Shown here: positions 24,772 to 36,294 of the stretch, piece by piece
Position numbering within the stretch: position 1 is the stretch's first letter
Layout: every line of letters starts with the position of its first letter
Source: Helicostylum pulchrum
Lineage: Eukaryota > Mucoromycota > Mucoromycetes > Mucorales > Mucoraceae
Assembly (NCBI GenBank): GCA_025677825.1
Contig: JAIXMO010000042.1
Span: 1 to 64,000, forward strand
Direction of reading: 5' to 3'
DNA: 64,000 nt
Program-made: the position numbers and the translations under genes
Notes under the pieces: model-generated
Databases searched by the model: none
The model's input: only the letters and a program-made list of their open reading frames with translations
Told to the model about the DNA's origin: nothing

Positions 24772-25550
24772 ATGTCCATAACATGCAAAAGCAGGAAGAA
24801 AAGAAAGGAGATAGTAAAGAAAAAAAAAGTTGGTGATGAACATATATATGAAGAAGAAGATAGTGATAGATATATTTATGAAGAAGACGATGATGATAAT
24901 GACAATATTCCCTCTAATCTCACAATTGATCACCACCCAGGTCGGGAATGTCAATATTTCTTTGACCATGAAAGAGTTTTAGAAGAAACTAATGATCACG
25001 AAGAAATTGCTGAAGAAGATGAATGGGTTGTTGGTGACTTGTGCATCTCAGAAAAATGCAGGCTGCTGAAAGACAACACCCTGAAATTGGAGAAAGACCC
25101 AGATAGTCTTTCGGACATTCGGTTGCTGTAAGTAAAAGGCAAAACTCAAAATCGGTTTCAAATCTTATTCACTTTCTTTACCATTAGGGCAATGAACGAT
25201 ATATTCATATTCGACACAGACGTTAATATGTCTGCTTCTAAATACTTTGGATTAGAAGACCACAAGGCCATCATATCTAGTCTAGAGACCAAGAAATACC
25301 GTCCAAAAATGGGCATCAAGGCACATCAATGGTGCCAAGAGATTGTTGATGTAAGATGACATATATTAAAAGAAAATTTGATAGATGTAACGATCAATGT
25401 ATTAAACTTTTTTTTTTCAAGGTCCCACCACACGACTGGATAGCTTCTTTAGGTTTTGGTGGGAAGGTGTTGTGTAAAGCGGCGAAAGATGTATATATGC
25501 ATACTGGTGCCTATTTGAACCAGTCATTCTTTCAGCTACATATCATGTAA
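24772..25550 (+). CDS. Hypothetical acidic protein, three exons
   Basis: Exons 24772-25127, 25188-25350 and 25422-25550 join in frame (648 nt, 215 residues) through introns with GTAAGT/GTAAGA donors and TTAG/CAAG acceptors. The N-terminus is basic (about residues 5-22, Lys/Arg-rich, possible nuclear signal). It is followed by a strongly acidic Glu/Asp stretch containing two HIYEEE/YIYEED-like repeats (about residues 25-50), then a more ordered C-terminal half with HQWCQEIV and PPHDWIASLGFGGKVL. I recognise no family. Clean splicing and an intact frame suggest a real gene, possibly one of the lineage-specific repeated genes of these fungi. Confidence 0.5.
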
Positions 25551-25584
25551 TTGATTTGTACCTGTCGTTTACTCATGTTATGCA

Positions 25585-25662
25585 GAAATCATTTTTATTT
25601 CCATATATGAAAATTAAGCTTTTTTATTTTTTGTTTATTTCCATAAATGGAAATTAATCGAT
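25585..25662. repeat. Short direct repeat beside the MITE
   Basis: The phrase TTATTTCCATAxATGxAAATTAA occurs twice (about 25,589-25,614 and 25,637-25,660). Each copy is itself partly palindromic. Purpose unknown. Confidence 0.45.
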
Positions 25663-25680
25663 TTTTATTGGATGTTGCTA

Positions 25681-26029
25681 AAGTGCATGCGTTTTTAAAT
25701 AGACGAATTGAGCTCCGATTTTTCGAAATTTTATAGAGCGTGTTTGCTGGATGGCTATCGTGATTTCGAAAAAACGAAATGCGAAAAGATGTTGTATTTA
25801 GTAAATATAAGAGCGCTATGCATGATTTTTGATATTTAATTTGAAAAAAAAAATTTTTTTTTACGCGAAGAGGTTCAATTTTTTGAGTGGGGGGGACCAA
25901 AATATGTTCTCTTGCGAATTTTCCAAAATAGGCATGCGACTAAACTATCCAGCCAATCAGAAGCGAGTATTTACGTGGCTTGGTATGACAAGAAGTCATT
26001 GTTTCGTCTATTTAAAAACGCATGCACTT
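25681..26029. mobile_element. MITE, 349 bp, perfect 26-bp terminal inverted repeats
   Basis: The left end 25,681-25,706 (starting AAGTGCATGCG) and the right end 26,004-26,029 are exact 26-bp reverse complements. Both ends are flanked by TA (25,679-25,680 and 26,030-26,031), fitting TA target duplication of the Tc1/mariner type. The interior has no transposase frame and shows further partial self-complementarity (GCTGGATGGC near 25,745 against CTATCCAGCCA near 25,955). A nonautonomous element mobilised by an unseen transposase is the simplest reading. Confidence 0.75.
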
Positions 26030-26031
26030 TA

Positions 26032-28071
26032 GATCTCATTTTTTAAAAATCAAAAAGCAAGAATACCTTCCCAGTATCCTCACTCGCACCGCAAAAAAAA
26101 ACTTCGGAATTTCAAATTTTCTTCGGTAAAGTATGATTAATTTGTGTCCTATCATCTTGTCAGGTAACAGCATATATCTTGTAGAAGAATGTACTGCGTA
26201 TCTATCGTAGTCAGTGGTTGGAGTTTCTAACGATGGTTTCCAAGATATAAAACGGGCACGGCTGACAACAAAAGTAGGTATGTGTATATTTTTATTGCTG
26301 TTTCTTCGTTTGTAGTGCTCACGTATCTCCAGTAGGGTATCCATATCACCCAGGTTTAATAAACGGACACTTGTGTATAACCTGAAAGAACTTTTTTTTT
26401 TATACCTTGTACTTAGCACATGAGAAATAAACGTTGATTATATACTACTTCTTTTATTGCCTAAAAATACGTGAGAGGTAAAAGAAGTTCCTTTTTTTTT
26501 GGTTTGTTTATACAAAGTATAAACATACGAGAAATAACCATCATTTTGTAACAAATAATGACGAAAAAAGGCAGATAGTTTATTAGAAAGTGACCAGCAT
26601 TTGCCGACTACGTGAAGACCTGTAATGTTCTTCTCCTTTCTTTCTGTTTAAATTCTAATATAAATACAGACTTATTTTCTGCTGTAATTAGATATCCAAC
26701 CCATTCCACTTCTTTCTTCCTTACTGGTCCCTTTCTTCTCCTCTTCACTTGGTCATCCGCAAGTCCCCCAGGTGGTCAGTTTAAAAGTATACATTTACAT
26801 GGTCTGCAAAAGGCACATAGTAACAGTTCGTATAAATTAAAATACTTTGTTAACTTTTTTAATCTTACTTCGATATACGAATCACACTTTAAGACAGATC
26901 ATTGAAGTAATGTTTGGCTGTTTACAGTTAGACATACTTCTACGCATGTATACTTTTACCACTTACATCAGTTACACTCCTTACAACATTACATTCCTTA
27001 CAAAACCTTTGCCACCAACTATTCCGACCATGATTATCGTTTGACCTGACATAATATGCATTTCGGGTGAGCTCAAATTATTCGTTTCGTTCTTTCATAT
27101 GCTAACCTTCTACTTTTTTATTTCTTTTATTTCTTTCATTCTGTCTCTTCATCCTGTCTACCTCTTCGTTCTGTATGTCCCTTTTGCTGTTTTTTATAAC
27201 CAATCGTAAGTTTTCATATTTATCTTCTAATTAACTTTTTGCTAACTTTTCCTTTCCTTTATTTTATTTTTTTCGCACTATTTTTTTTTCCAAAAGCGAC
27301 GCATAAATTTTGAATAAAAGTGTAGCATCTTTGAATAAAAGTGTAGCATCTTTGAATGAAAATAACACATCCTAATTACTGTATTACTTGAATACTTTAG
27401 TAGATAAAAAAATCGATCAAGAAGTTAGCATAAATATATGTTAATTTAAAGAGTCTTTTATTTAAAACTCTTGAAGGAGTAACAACAGAATACCTTATAT
27501 ACTTATCTCAGCCTATGAGTACAATTACATAAACATTTTGGCACTCAGGTATTTCCCTTTACTAAAGGCAAATATAGCCTCAAGTTGTATATAGTCGCAT
27601 AGACCCAACTGGCTATCAGATTCATTTACATTATATCGCTGTACGATTGCCGGCTAGGTTGACAGGACAATATCGCCAGGGTTTTTTTTATTTTAAAAAA
27701 ACCCGCCTGTGTATATTTAAGCTTTTTTCTTAAATCAGAGTATAGTTGTTCGTAGTTAGGTCTAATTATATTGTTCAGATCAAATTTATAGTATTAATAT
27801 TACTATTTATAAATCAGTCACGAGTCTATACTTCTAAAAAAATTATATACAAGACTCAAACACATTTGCCAAAATGATGTCGTGTACTTGGCAAATAGGT
27901 ACGAGAAAAAAAAACAAAGGAATGGGGCGCAAGTATTCTCTATTTACATGACGCATTGTACAACATGATTAACTCATATGACAAACTACCATTTAGACTA
28001 AAAAAAATTGTTTACCAAGATAAATAAGCTGATTCAGTTTTATACATTTTCTTAAAGTTAAAGTTTCTTTT
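26032..28071. other. AT-rich intergenic region before the GRDP pair
   Basis: No gene recognised. A minus-strand frame of 127 codons at 26,419-26,036 overlaps the MITE edge and is probably chance. It contains a tandem 21-bp repeat at about 27,309-27,350 and a T/A-rich hairpin near 27,680-27,712 (GGGTTTTTT against AAAAAACCC). Confidence 0.4.
27309..27358. repeat. 21-bp tandem repeat, about 2.4 copies
   Basis: The unit TTTGAATAAAAGTGTAGCATC is repeated twice exactly and followed by a partial, altered copy (TTTGAATGAAAA). Intergenic, no evident role. Confidence 0.6.
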
Positions 28072-31000
28072 ATGTTTTCTGACAATAAACCACCAGAAAT
28101 TAAGCTCGTCGATGAGTTTCCGTCTTTCAACTCAGTTGTTACGGTACCTAATTGCTGGTACTATCTATCAATGCTAGAGAGATTTGTCGATATCACCAGC
28201 TCTATGCCGCAAGATATCCTAAAGATGTATCTCGTTCGAGCAGAATATCGCTATTTCAAATGGATGTACAAAACTAAGAAGCACCGTTCAGTCAAACATT
28301 CTATACCGCCAATTGGTAAATAGTGCCAATAATATATATAATATATAAGAAATATGTATCCTAACCTGTATTATTTTAGATGTTGCATTTTTTTGGCAAG
28401 CGCACTTGCTTAGCCCTGTAAGATATCAAGAGGATATAATGCGCATGGAACCTTTCAATACAGCCAGAGTTCCTCTCAAAGAAATTGTAAAAGAAAAATG
28501 GATGGCTACATTAGGCATATATGTACTAACCTATTCCTTTATAAAATTAGCATGAGGCGCAGGGTAATCTTAAAAAATCCGTGATACGCGAGTGGGACTC
28601 AGTCATGAAAGATGAACCATATGATTTGACAATTGATGAGCTTATTAAAAAAGGCAGCTGCGCATCCATCACGTGTATCGTTTGTAACTCTCGTATCAGA
28701 TCCCCATGGTACAAAGTAAACCGAGCTATGAGCGCAAATATGATACTAATTTATTTTATTTATATGATAGGGGAGAATACGCTAAATGGAGAACAGACCA
28801 TACTACAGCTTTGCAATGCTGTTGTTGTTACACTTCGTTTACTGTAAAACATGTAGGAAAGTCTAATTTAAATCAGGACAACGCTTCTAGCGTCAATAGT
28901 ATTTCGTAAGTATATATTTTTTTATATATAGTTTTGATAAATATAATAAAGAAATAAATTCTATTTTGTAGAGGATTGATGATAAACTCATCAGGCTGTC
29001 CATATAAACCGGCATTTATAAAACAATCGCTCAGACCTGGTACGGACATCATGTCGCTTCCTTTTGACCAAGGATTACAGCCGCTTGATGAATACTTAGA
29101 AAAGAAGGAGGATTCCGTTTTTAATAGTATTAGTCCTGCGAGTCGAAGAAGTAAATATTTAATAAGAACCTTTTTTTTTAATACTCATACAATACTCTAT
29201 GTAGAAACAATTGATGCGATTCAAAGTACATATCTTTGTACCCCTTATAGAGGAAGCTCTATAGATTTAATTCAGGCAGTGGCTAGACAATATAAATTTG
29301 CCGTCAAAGTGACCAAAGAAATTAATTGGGACGCGCCTCTGGGTATTATTCGCGGTATTCGACAATATACTAACTTTCTCGCTGTGATTAAAGAAAACAA
29401 ATATTTAACTGCTGTTCCTACTTATGAAATCGGTAATGTTTTTAATAATAGACATCTCAAGGGGAAAAAAAAAAAGCTAATTATATCAAATAGATCTGGC
29501 GTGGCACGCTCACATGCTCCACCATAGAAATTATCATACAACGTGCGTAAAATTAATTGGAAAAATGATTAATCATGATGATACTATCCCTGAAGATGAT
29601 TTAGCTAGCTATGTGAAAATAACAGATATGGCTTGGGAGGATCGAAATAAAAGGCTTAAAGCAGCACGTAAACCTCCACCTTTGCCTTCGCATGGTATTA
29701 CTTCTATTGAAGAAGAGAATAAGGAAAATAAAGAGATTAAGAAGACTGGTTTTATAAATAAGATCAAATCTCTTGTAAGCAAAACCGATGGCTCGGGAGC
29801 CGAACCCCGAAACAGACCAATTCCAAAGAAGCAAATTTCTAACGAATCTTTCATTTCCGGAATCAAATACATTAAAGGGAGCTATAAGTGTCCTCCGCAG
29901 TATACACATAATTTAGAAACCTCTGTAGTTGAAATTAACAAAAATTCCGGCTATGAAGCTGAAAAAGCCAGTTTCCATGATAAAGGTAATTGCATCTATA
30001 TCTACTAAAAAAATTAATAATACCGACTTATCAACCCAAAACATTAGGAGCAATTCGAGAGTTTATTGATTTAAATAACTCGGATGAAATTATGGACGCT
30101 ACTTTTAGCAATGTTAAAAATTCGGTGTATGGATTTATTGGGTAAGTAAAAAAAGTAAAAAAAGTAAAAAAAAATAAAGTAACGTTATTGACTTTGCACT
30201 TTCAACGATTTTAAAAAGTACAAGCACTTGTGGAAGTAAGTAATGAAACATATTTATAATATAGTAAATTTAAAAATTGCGAACAGATACCGAACTTTTA
30301 AATCAATGGACTACTGAGTTGTAAGCATTTTTTTTTTTACATACCTCCTATATTCGTAACTAAAATATTTTTATATCAAATAGGAATGAAAGCAACCGTA
30401 AACATATTTTTTTCCAATACGAATATCATAAATTCTAACAAAATATGTATAGGCATGTATACAGTTGCGAATTGTGTCTCCTCCAATGATTCAAGATATA
30501 CAAAAGGTACGTTCTATAAATAAGTACAAAGTCTTATTTATTGTAGTAACCATAAATATAAATATGTATAAAGTGTTTAAGACTAGTAAAGTATAAATAT
30601 CACATGATATGTTATAAAACCAATTTTAAAAATAGTGTTTTCTATTTTTAGAAGGAAACAAAAGTAAATTCGTCGTCAAACGCAAGGAGTACGAAAGAGC
30701 TCGTCGTAATTACATGTCTTCTCACAATGTCGGAAAAGCTAAAAAAAATAGCCAGGACAAAACTTTCGATTGGCCCGAGATTATGTCAGCATGGCTTAAA
30801 GCAGCCGAAACGATCAACGAACTTACCGATTCTCCCGCTGCATGTGGGGGTTGGGGAAATTGTCAACAGAGCAGTGGTGATTCGTTTAATCAGACTTCTG
30901 GACGCGGTGGCAGAGAAGTATATGGTGGATACAGCAGCGGAGGAGCTAGAGGATCTGCTGGACGCGGTGGCAGAGAAGTATATGGTGGATACAGCAGCGG

Positions 31001-31118
31001 AGGAGCTAGAGGATCTGCTGGATGCGGCGGCGGAGGCGGAGGATCTGCTGGATGCGGCGGCGGAGGCGGAGGCGGCGGAGGCGGAGGATCTTCTGGATGT
31101 GGAGGTGGAGGCTGTTAA
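28072..31118 (+). CDS. GRDP-like (glycine-rich domain) protein, copy 1 of tandem pair
   Basis: Early exons are 28072-28315, 28380-28486, 28551-28708, 28771-28905, 28972-29150, 29205-29432, 29494-29985 and 30048-30141, all phase-compatible. Later exons run to a stop at 31,118 with less certain borders. Features fit the GRDP-like family (Pfam PF07173, formerly DUF1399): WYYLSMLERFVD, AFFWQAHLLSP, two CxxC-type pairs (CIVC and CCCC), STYLCTPYRGSSIDLIQAVA and LAWHAHMLHHRNYH. The C-terminus is a Gly/Cys/Ser tail built on a perfect 60-bp duplication, ending in a Gly run and Cys. GRDP proteins in plants are linked to development and stress. The role in fungi is unknown to me. The second copy follows about 390 bp downstream. 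Confidence 0.75.
30901..31112 (+). repeat. Gly-rich coding tandem repeats (perfect 60-bp duplication)
   Basis: Bases 30,901-30,960 and 30,961-31,020 are identical, encoding two copies of a 20-residue Gly/Ser/Arg unit (starting near GRGGREVYGGYSS). Shorter GGCGGAGGCGGA units follow to 31,112. The lack of differences points to recent expansion or active length variation. Confidence 0.85.
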
Positions 31119-31416
31119 ATATCTTTTAAACTTGTAAACATAAATGTCGTTTAGACACTATTCCATAAATAAGTACTCAGCGTAACACACATAATCCGTT
31201 AAATTAACTAAATAGCGGTGCCCCTGTTCATTTTGCTGAGCACTATTTCATATGTAAACCACGATCAATAAAAACAGCTCAAAATACCATTTGGAGTAAG
31301 ATTTTTTTTTACAAGTATTACATAATTAATAAGGTTAATGTACGCTTTGTATGTGTAAGTTACACGAATTGCATTATTCTAAATTTTTGGGGTCTCTAAA
31401 AAGTACAATTATTTCC

Positions 31417-31500
31417 TCTTTTTTTTTTTTTTTTCTTTTTTTTTCTTTTTTTTTTCTTTTTTTCTCTTTTTTTTTTCTTTTTTTCTCTTTTTTTTTTATA
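31417..31500 (+). repeat. 80-nt polypyrimidine tract just upstream of the second GRDP start
   Basis: Almost only T with regularly spaced C, ending TTTTATAG seven bases before ATG 31,507. It could be the polypyrimidine tract and acceptor of a 5'-UTR intron, or a promoter element. It is the longest pyrimidine-only stretch noticed in the window. Confidence 0.6.
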
Positions 31501-31506
31501 GCTGTA

Positions 31507-34500
31507 ATGTATTTTTGTAACGACCCACCAGAGGAGTTATCCGAAAATGAATTTCCTAAAATAAGCGACGTTGTTACCGTTGCCAATTGTTGGTACTATC
31601 TATCTTTATTAGAAAGATTTGTTGATACTACAGGTTCGATGTCAGAAAAAGTTTTAAAGATGTATCTTGTCAGGGCCGAGCACCGGTATTTTCAATGGAC
31701 CTCTAATAAGACTTCTCGTAAAGCTATATATGCTATACCTCCACTTGGTAAGAAATGTAATACAGTTTTAATAAATATTTGATTTCTAAAATATATCATA
31801 TAAAGATGTTGCATTTTTCTGGCAGGCTCATATGTTGAGTCCTTTTCGATTTCGAGAGGATACGTTAAGAGTTCAGCCTTTTATATCCAACCAAATACCT
31901 CTCAAAAATATTGTAAGACGAATACTTTATTTAGTAATTGCGCGTGTTTTTTTAACTATTAACATTCTAGCACGACCTTCAAAAAAATCCAAACAATAAA
32001 GTTTTATCCGAGTGGAAAAAAGTCATGCATGATGAACAGTATGAGTTGACAGAAAATGTTATCTTGAAAGACAAAGGGTTTGCTTCTATTCAATGTATCG
32101 TTTGTAATATACTGATGGAAATAAAATGGTATAAAAGTAAAATAGAATTTATAAAATGAAGCCTTGACGGTCTTTCTCTTTTTTTTTAAAAAAAAAAATA
32201 GGAAAGAGTATACAGAATGGAGAACAGATCATCGTGTTGCTTTACAGTGTCACTGCTGTGATACTATGTTTACGATTAAACATGCAGGAAAAGCAAATTT
32301 TCTTGCAGACAATGCCAAATTTCAAACTACTGCGTAAGTACAAAACATTCACAAGTAACAAAGTCCCCAGATCATTTATTCTGCTTAGAGGATTGCTCCT
32401 AGATGACAAAGGATTTAGTATTACCTCTAATGACGCGCACGGACTTTTATTACCTCTTAAAGATATAAAGTCACTACCTTTCAACCAAGGCTTAGGGCCA
32501 TTAGATGATCATATAACTGCAAAAATCAATAAACTTGGGTTTAAAAAAGGACCCACTAAAGCCAAAAAAAGTATAGATTGCAAGACAAAACATTTTGCTA
32601 GCTCTAATATTTTTGTATTATTAGAACTTATTAATGCAGTTCAAAGCACGTACTTATGTACACCTTACAGGGGGAGTTCCATTGATATGATACAGGCTGT
32701 AGCTAGACAGTACAAATTTGCATTAAAGGTAACTAAGGGAGTAAACTGGAATTCACCAGAAGGTATTATCAAGAGTATAAGACGCTATAGTGAATTTCTT
32801 GCAGTCATTCATGACAATCCATCGATTGTAGCAGTACCAACTTATGAGATAGGTAGTTAAGTGCTATTATCATAATACGATTATGTTAATATTTTGTTTT
32901 TTTTAAAAAAAAAATAGATCTTGCATGGCATACACATATGCTTCATGCCTCAAACTATCGTCGGTTCTGTAACCAATATTTTTCCAGATTGATAAATCAC
33001 GACGATACAATTCCAGAAGATAATTTAAAAAGTCACATAGAAAAGACAGATTTGGCTTGGAAGCAGCGGGATGCAAGACGCATGATTTCTCGGTTACCAA
33101 CTCTTCCCCCGTCTCCTACACCATCTACCGTCGAAAGCTCTGAAAAAAAAGGAAAGGGTAAAAGTATCAAGAAAAAAATCGGAGCTTTGCTTTCTTTCAA
33201 AAAAAAGGAACATCTTACTTCTTCCCCTCTTTCAGTTATATCGAATCCTTCTCCCGTTGGGGCTACTGAAAAAGACATATATTGCGATGAGAAGTTATTG
33301 TTTGGTAAGAGTTTTGTCGAAGGTACATACAAGGAACTGTCGCCATACAAATCTATTTTTGAAGGCCCTTCTGAGAGAAGCATTGAGAATCTAAAAGAAG
33401 AGACTAACAAACAATCTGAGAACCAAGCAAACCAACTGCAAGAAAATTACAGAGGTTTTATTTACGACAAGAATAATATCAGCTTTCATGACAAGAGTAA
33501 ATATTTTTTAACGCACAAGGAAAATACAATGTCTCATCTATTTGAACGACAGGAGATATAAAAGATTTTATAAAGTTTAAAAACTCTGATAAAATGATGG
33601 ATGTAAAATTCAAAGATGCCAAAGCATCCGCTTATGGCTTTATTGGGTATTCAAATATAACTCTTATATTATCCGATTACAATGGACTAAATTTATATTC
33701 AATTTGTTTAGAACGAGTAATTGTGGAAGTAAGTGCATTAAATCACTTTCCCACAAAATATGATAATGTACTGACGCGCCTGATAACATATTTAGAAACA
33801 TCTTATTTAGACCAGTGGGACAGGAAAAGGTAATATGAAACGCAAGAAAATGAGATTTTTCTTTCTAAATTATTTAATAGTATGATTTTTCTGTTCAATT
33901 AACAAACACTAGTTAACTTGTAATTATGCAGGATATAACAAAATTAGAAAAGATTCAAACAAGCTTCCATTTTCGACATACAAAAAAGGTAATCCATTTT
34001 TAATTGAATCCAGTTTCTATTTGAATAATCATAGTTTTATTTTCTGTATACCTTGCAGTGTTTCAAACTAGTAAGTATTTATATGCAAGATTTTAATAAC
34101 AACCTTTTACAAACACGATATAAAATTATAGCGGGACCTGCACCAGTGTTTACTAGGCGAGGAATACGAAATGTTCCTGAATTGCAAAAATCAAATAGAA
34201 AAGAACATGAAGCTCAAAACACTCGATACAATCCAGCCGGCGATATCTTTGATTGGTATTATATCAGCAGAATATGGTTCGAGTCTACAGAACAAAATAA
34301 TGACGTTTGTAATCACAATGAAATGAATTCAAGTTGTGCTGGCATATCGTCTAATTGTGGCACCCATACGTCAACCTTATCCGGTGAGCATACCTCTTCG
34401 TTTTCTGGCAATTGTACCTCTGCAACTTCTAGCTGTGGACCTTCTTCTAACGATGGTGAATCCTCTTCTAACTATGGAGGGTTGTCTTCTAATTGTGGAG

Positions 34501-34520
34501 GTGGAAGTAGTAACTATTAG
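31507..34520 (+). CDS. GRDP-like (glycine-rich domain) protein, copy 2 of tandem pair
   Basis: Exons 31507-31747, 31806-31912, 31971-32128, 32202-32333, 32389-32570, 32625-32852, 32918-33496 and 33553-33646 are phase-compatible and almost exactly match copy 1 in length (241/244, 107/107, 158/158, 132/135, 182/179, 228/228, 579/492, 94/94). Later exons reach a stop at 34,520. Conserved segments include WYYLSLLERFVD, AFFWQAHMLSP, CIVC with CHCC, STYLCTPYRGSSIDMIQAVA and LAWHTHMLHASNYR. The C-terminal tail is Ser/Cys/Asn-rich with about eight SSN/S-CG-like units rather than Gly-rich. Thus the core is retained and the tail has diverged. Family PF07173, biological role unknown. Two introns contain T-run/A-run palindromes next to the acceptor. 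Confidence 0.75.
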
Positions 34521-34685
34521 TCTATATTTATCTTTGTTTCTAAGACGAAACAAAACTTTATTTATAAACAGTATCGTGGGAGAAATACGATAAATAAAAA
34601 AGACATCACATGCTGTTAAAAAACGAGTGTTTCGAGTTTCTTTCTCTTCTTTTTTACTACTTTTTGCACCCGTAAAAATAATAAT

Positions 34686-36294
34686 ATGACTTTTAATGTT
34701 TTTCCTTCGCCAGCACGGTTACCGACGCGTTTAAATTATTTAAAATTAAAAGAACATTTATCGCCTATACCAACCAACGCACTTATCTATCTGCGAGGTG
34801 GCACCATAAAGAGAAGAGATGATACAGACATAGAGTTGGACTTTCGACAAGAAAGTAATTTCTTTTACTTGTCCGGAGTTGAGAAATCAGGATTCCATAT
34901 TATTATTTCGCTTACTATTGACCGGATATTTTTAATCCCTCCAACAGTTTTACCTGTTGAACAGTTATGGAAAGGAAAGCCAGATACCAATACAGAGTTA
35001 TTGGATAAATATGATGCTGATTTTATTTTAACCGAGGAACAGATTGAAGAATTCATTATTGACACGAAACCAAATGTTATCTATACACTTGATACTTCCG
35101 ATGCAGGCTATATCCCAGAAAGGTACCGAAACAAAATTGATGCTATTCGTTTACGCGCAGCTATCAATGAATCACGTCTGACAAAACTTCCGTGGGAGAT
35201 TTCAATGATCCGTTATGCTACGCATATTTCATCTCATGCACATATGGCCCTAATGTCTTTATGCAGCAGCAGAAGAAAGGAAATAATATACGAGCAAGAA
35301 CTAGAAGCTAAATTTAGATGGGTGTGTTCCAGGAATGGATTGAACAGACAATGTTATATTCCTATCATTGCATCAGGACCGCGTGCCTCCGTATTACACT
35401 ATACTGATAACGATAAGATCATACCCGGTGGGCCCCATGCGCTTGTTTTAGTTGATGCGGGTGGAGAATATAAATGTTACGGAAGTGATGTTACCCGAAC
35501 TTTTCCTGTTAGTGGTGTATTTTCAAATGAAGCTAAGACAATTTATAATATTGTATTGAAAGCTCAAAATGTAAACTACAGCCCAATTTTTTTTTTACGA
35601 AATCATTAACAAAAAAAAAACGGAAACATTATTGTAGGCTGTATTGGAACGTATCAAACCTGGTGTTTACTGGAGAGATATGCATTCGTTGGTAGTACGA
35701 ACATTGTGTCACGAGCTGGTACAGATAGGTTTGTTAGTTGGTAAAGAGGAAGAATTGATTAAAATAGGTGTTTATCGAGCTTTTTATTTCCATGGTAAGA
35801 CTTCACAAGTATATGTATATGTATACATATGCATATATATATATATATATCAAACAATATACCGTAAACCGATTAATTATAAAAAACATGTAGGTACGGG
35901 TCATTCGGTAGGACTTGATTGTCATGATGTTGGCGGGTAAGTAAAGAGAAACGAGAATTTTGGCATACATATTTATACCTATTGTTATAGACAACGCTTG
36001 GGTATATTTGAGCACCCAGAACCTGCTGAATCCGAATTAGATCTTAATCGAGCTTTGGAGGAAAATATGGTTGTAACAGTTGAACCAGGAATTTACTTTC
36101 ACAGTGTAAGCATTGACATGTGGGCAAACAATCGAAACTATGCGCATTACTTTAACATGAAGAAGATCAACCAATACCGATCTGTTGGAGGTGTCCGTAT
36201 AGAAGACACAATATTGATTACAGCAGATGGACATGAAAACTTTACCATTGTACCAAAAGAAGTGCAAGACATTGAAGCACTGATGAAACTTTAA
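34686..36294 (+). CDS. Xaa-Pro dipeptidase/aminopeptidase (M24, prolidase-type)
   Basis: Four exons (34686-35570, 35638-35794, 35894-35936, 35991-36294) sum to 1,389 nt, 462 residues. The N-terminal half is the AMP-N type domain (FRQESNFFYLSG). The C-terminal pita-bread domain retains the five metal ligands: Asp in LVDAGGEY, Asp in GSDVTRTF, His in GTGHSVGLDCHDVGG, Glu in VTVEPGIYF and Glu in GGVRIEDTIL. These enzymes use two Mn/Co ions to cleave peptides at proline. The HDVGG segment and length favour prolidase over mitochondrial Icp55, and I see no clear targeting peptide. Intron 2 is a TA/GTAT microsatellite (about 35,805-35,850). The frame is intact, so it is probably functional. Confidence 0.88.

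Noticed and set aside
30727..31137. Second long plus-strand frame over the GRDP copy 1 tail (Glu/Ala/Leu-rich)
   Set aside because: It is the frame-shifted reading of the Gly-rich repeat. The Gly/Cys frame continues the gene and ends at 31,118.
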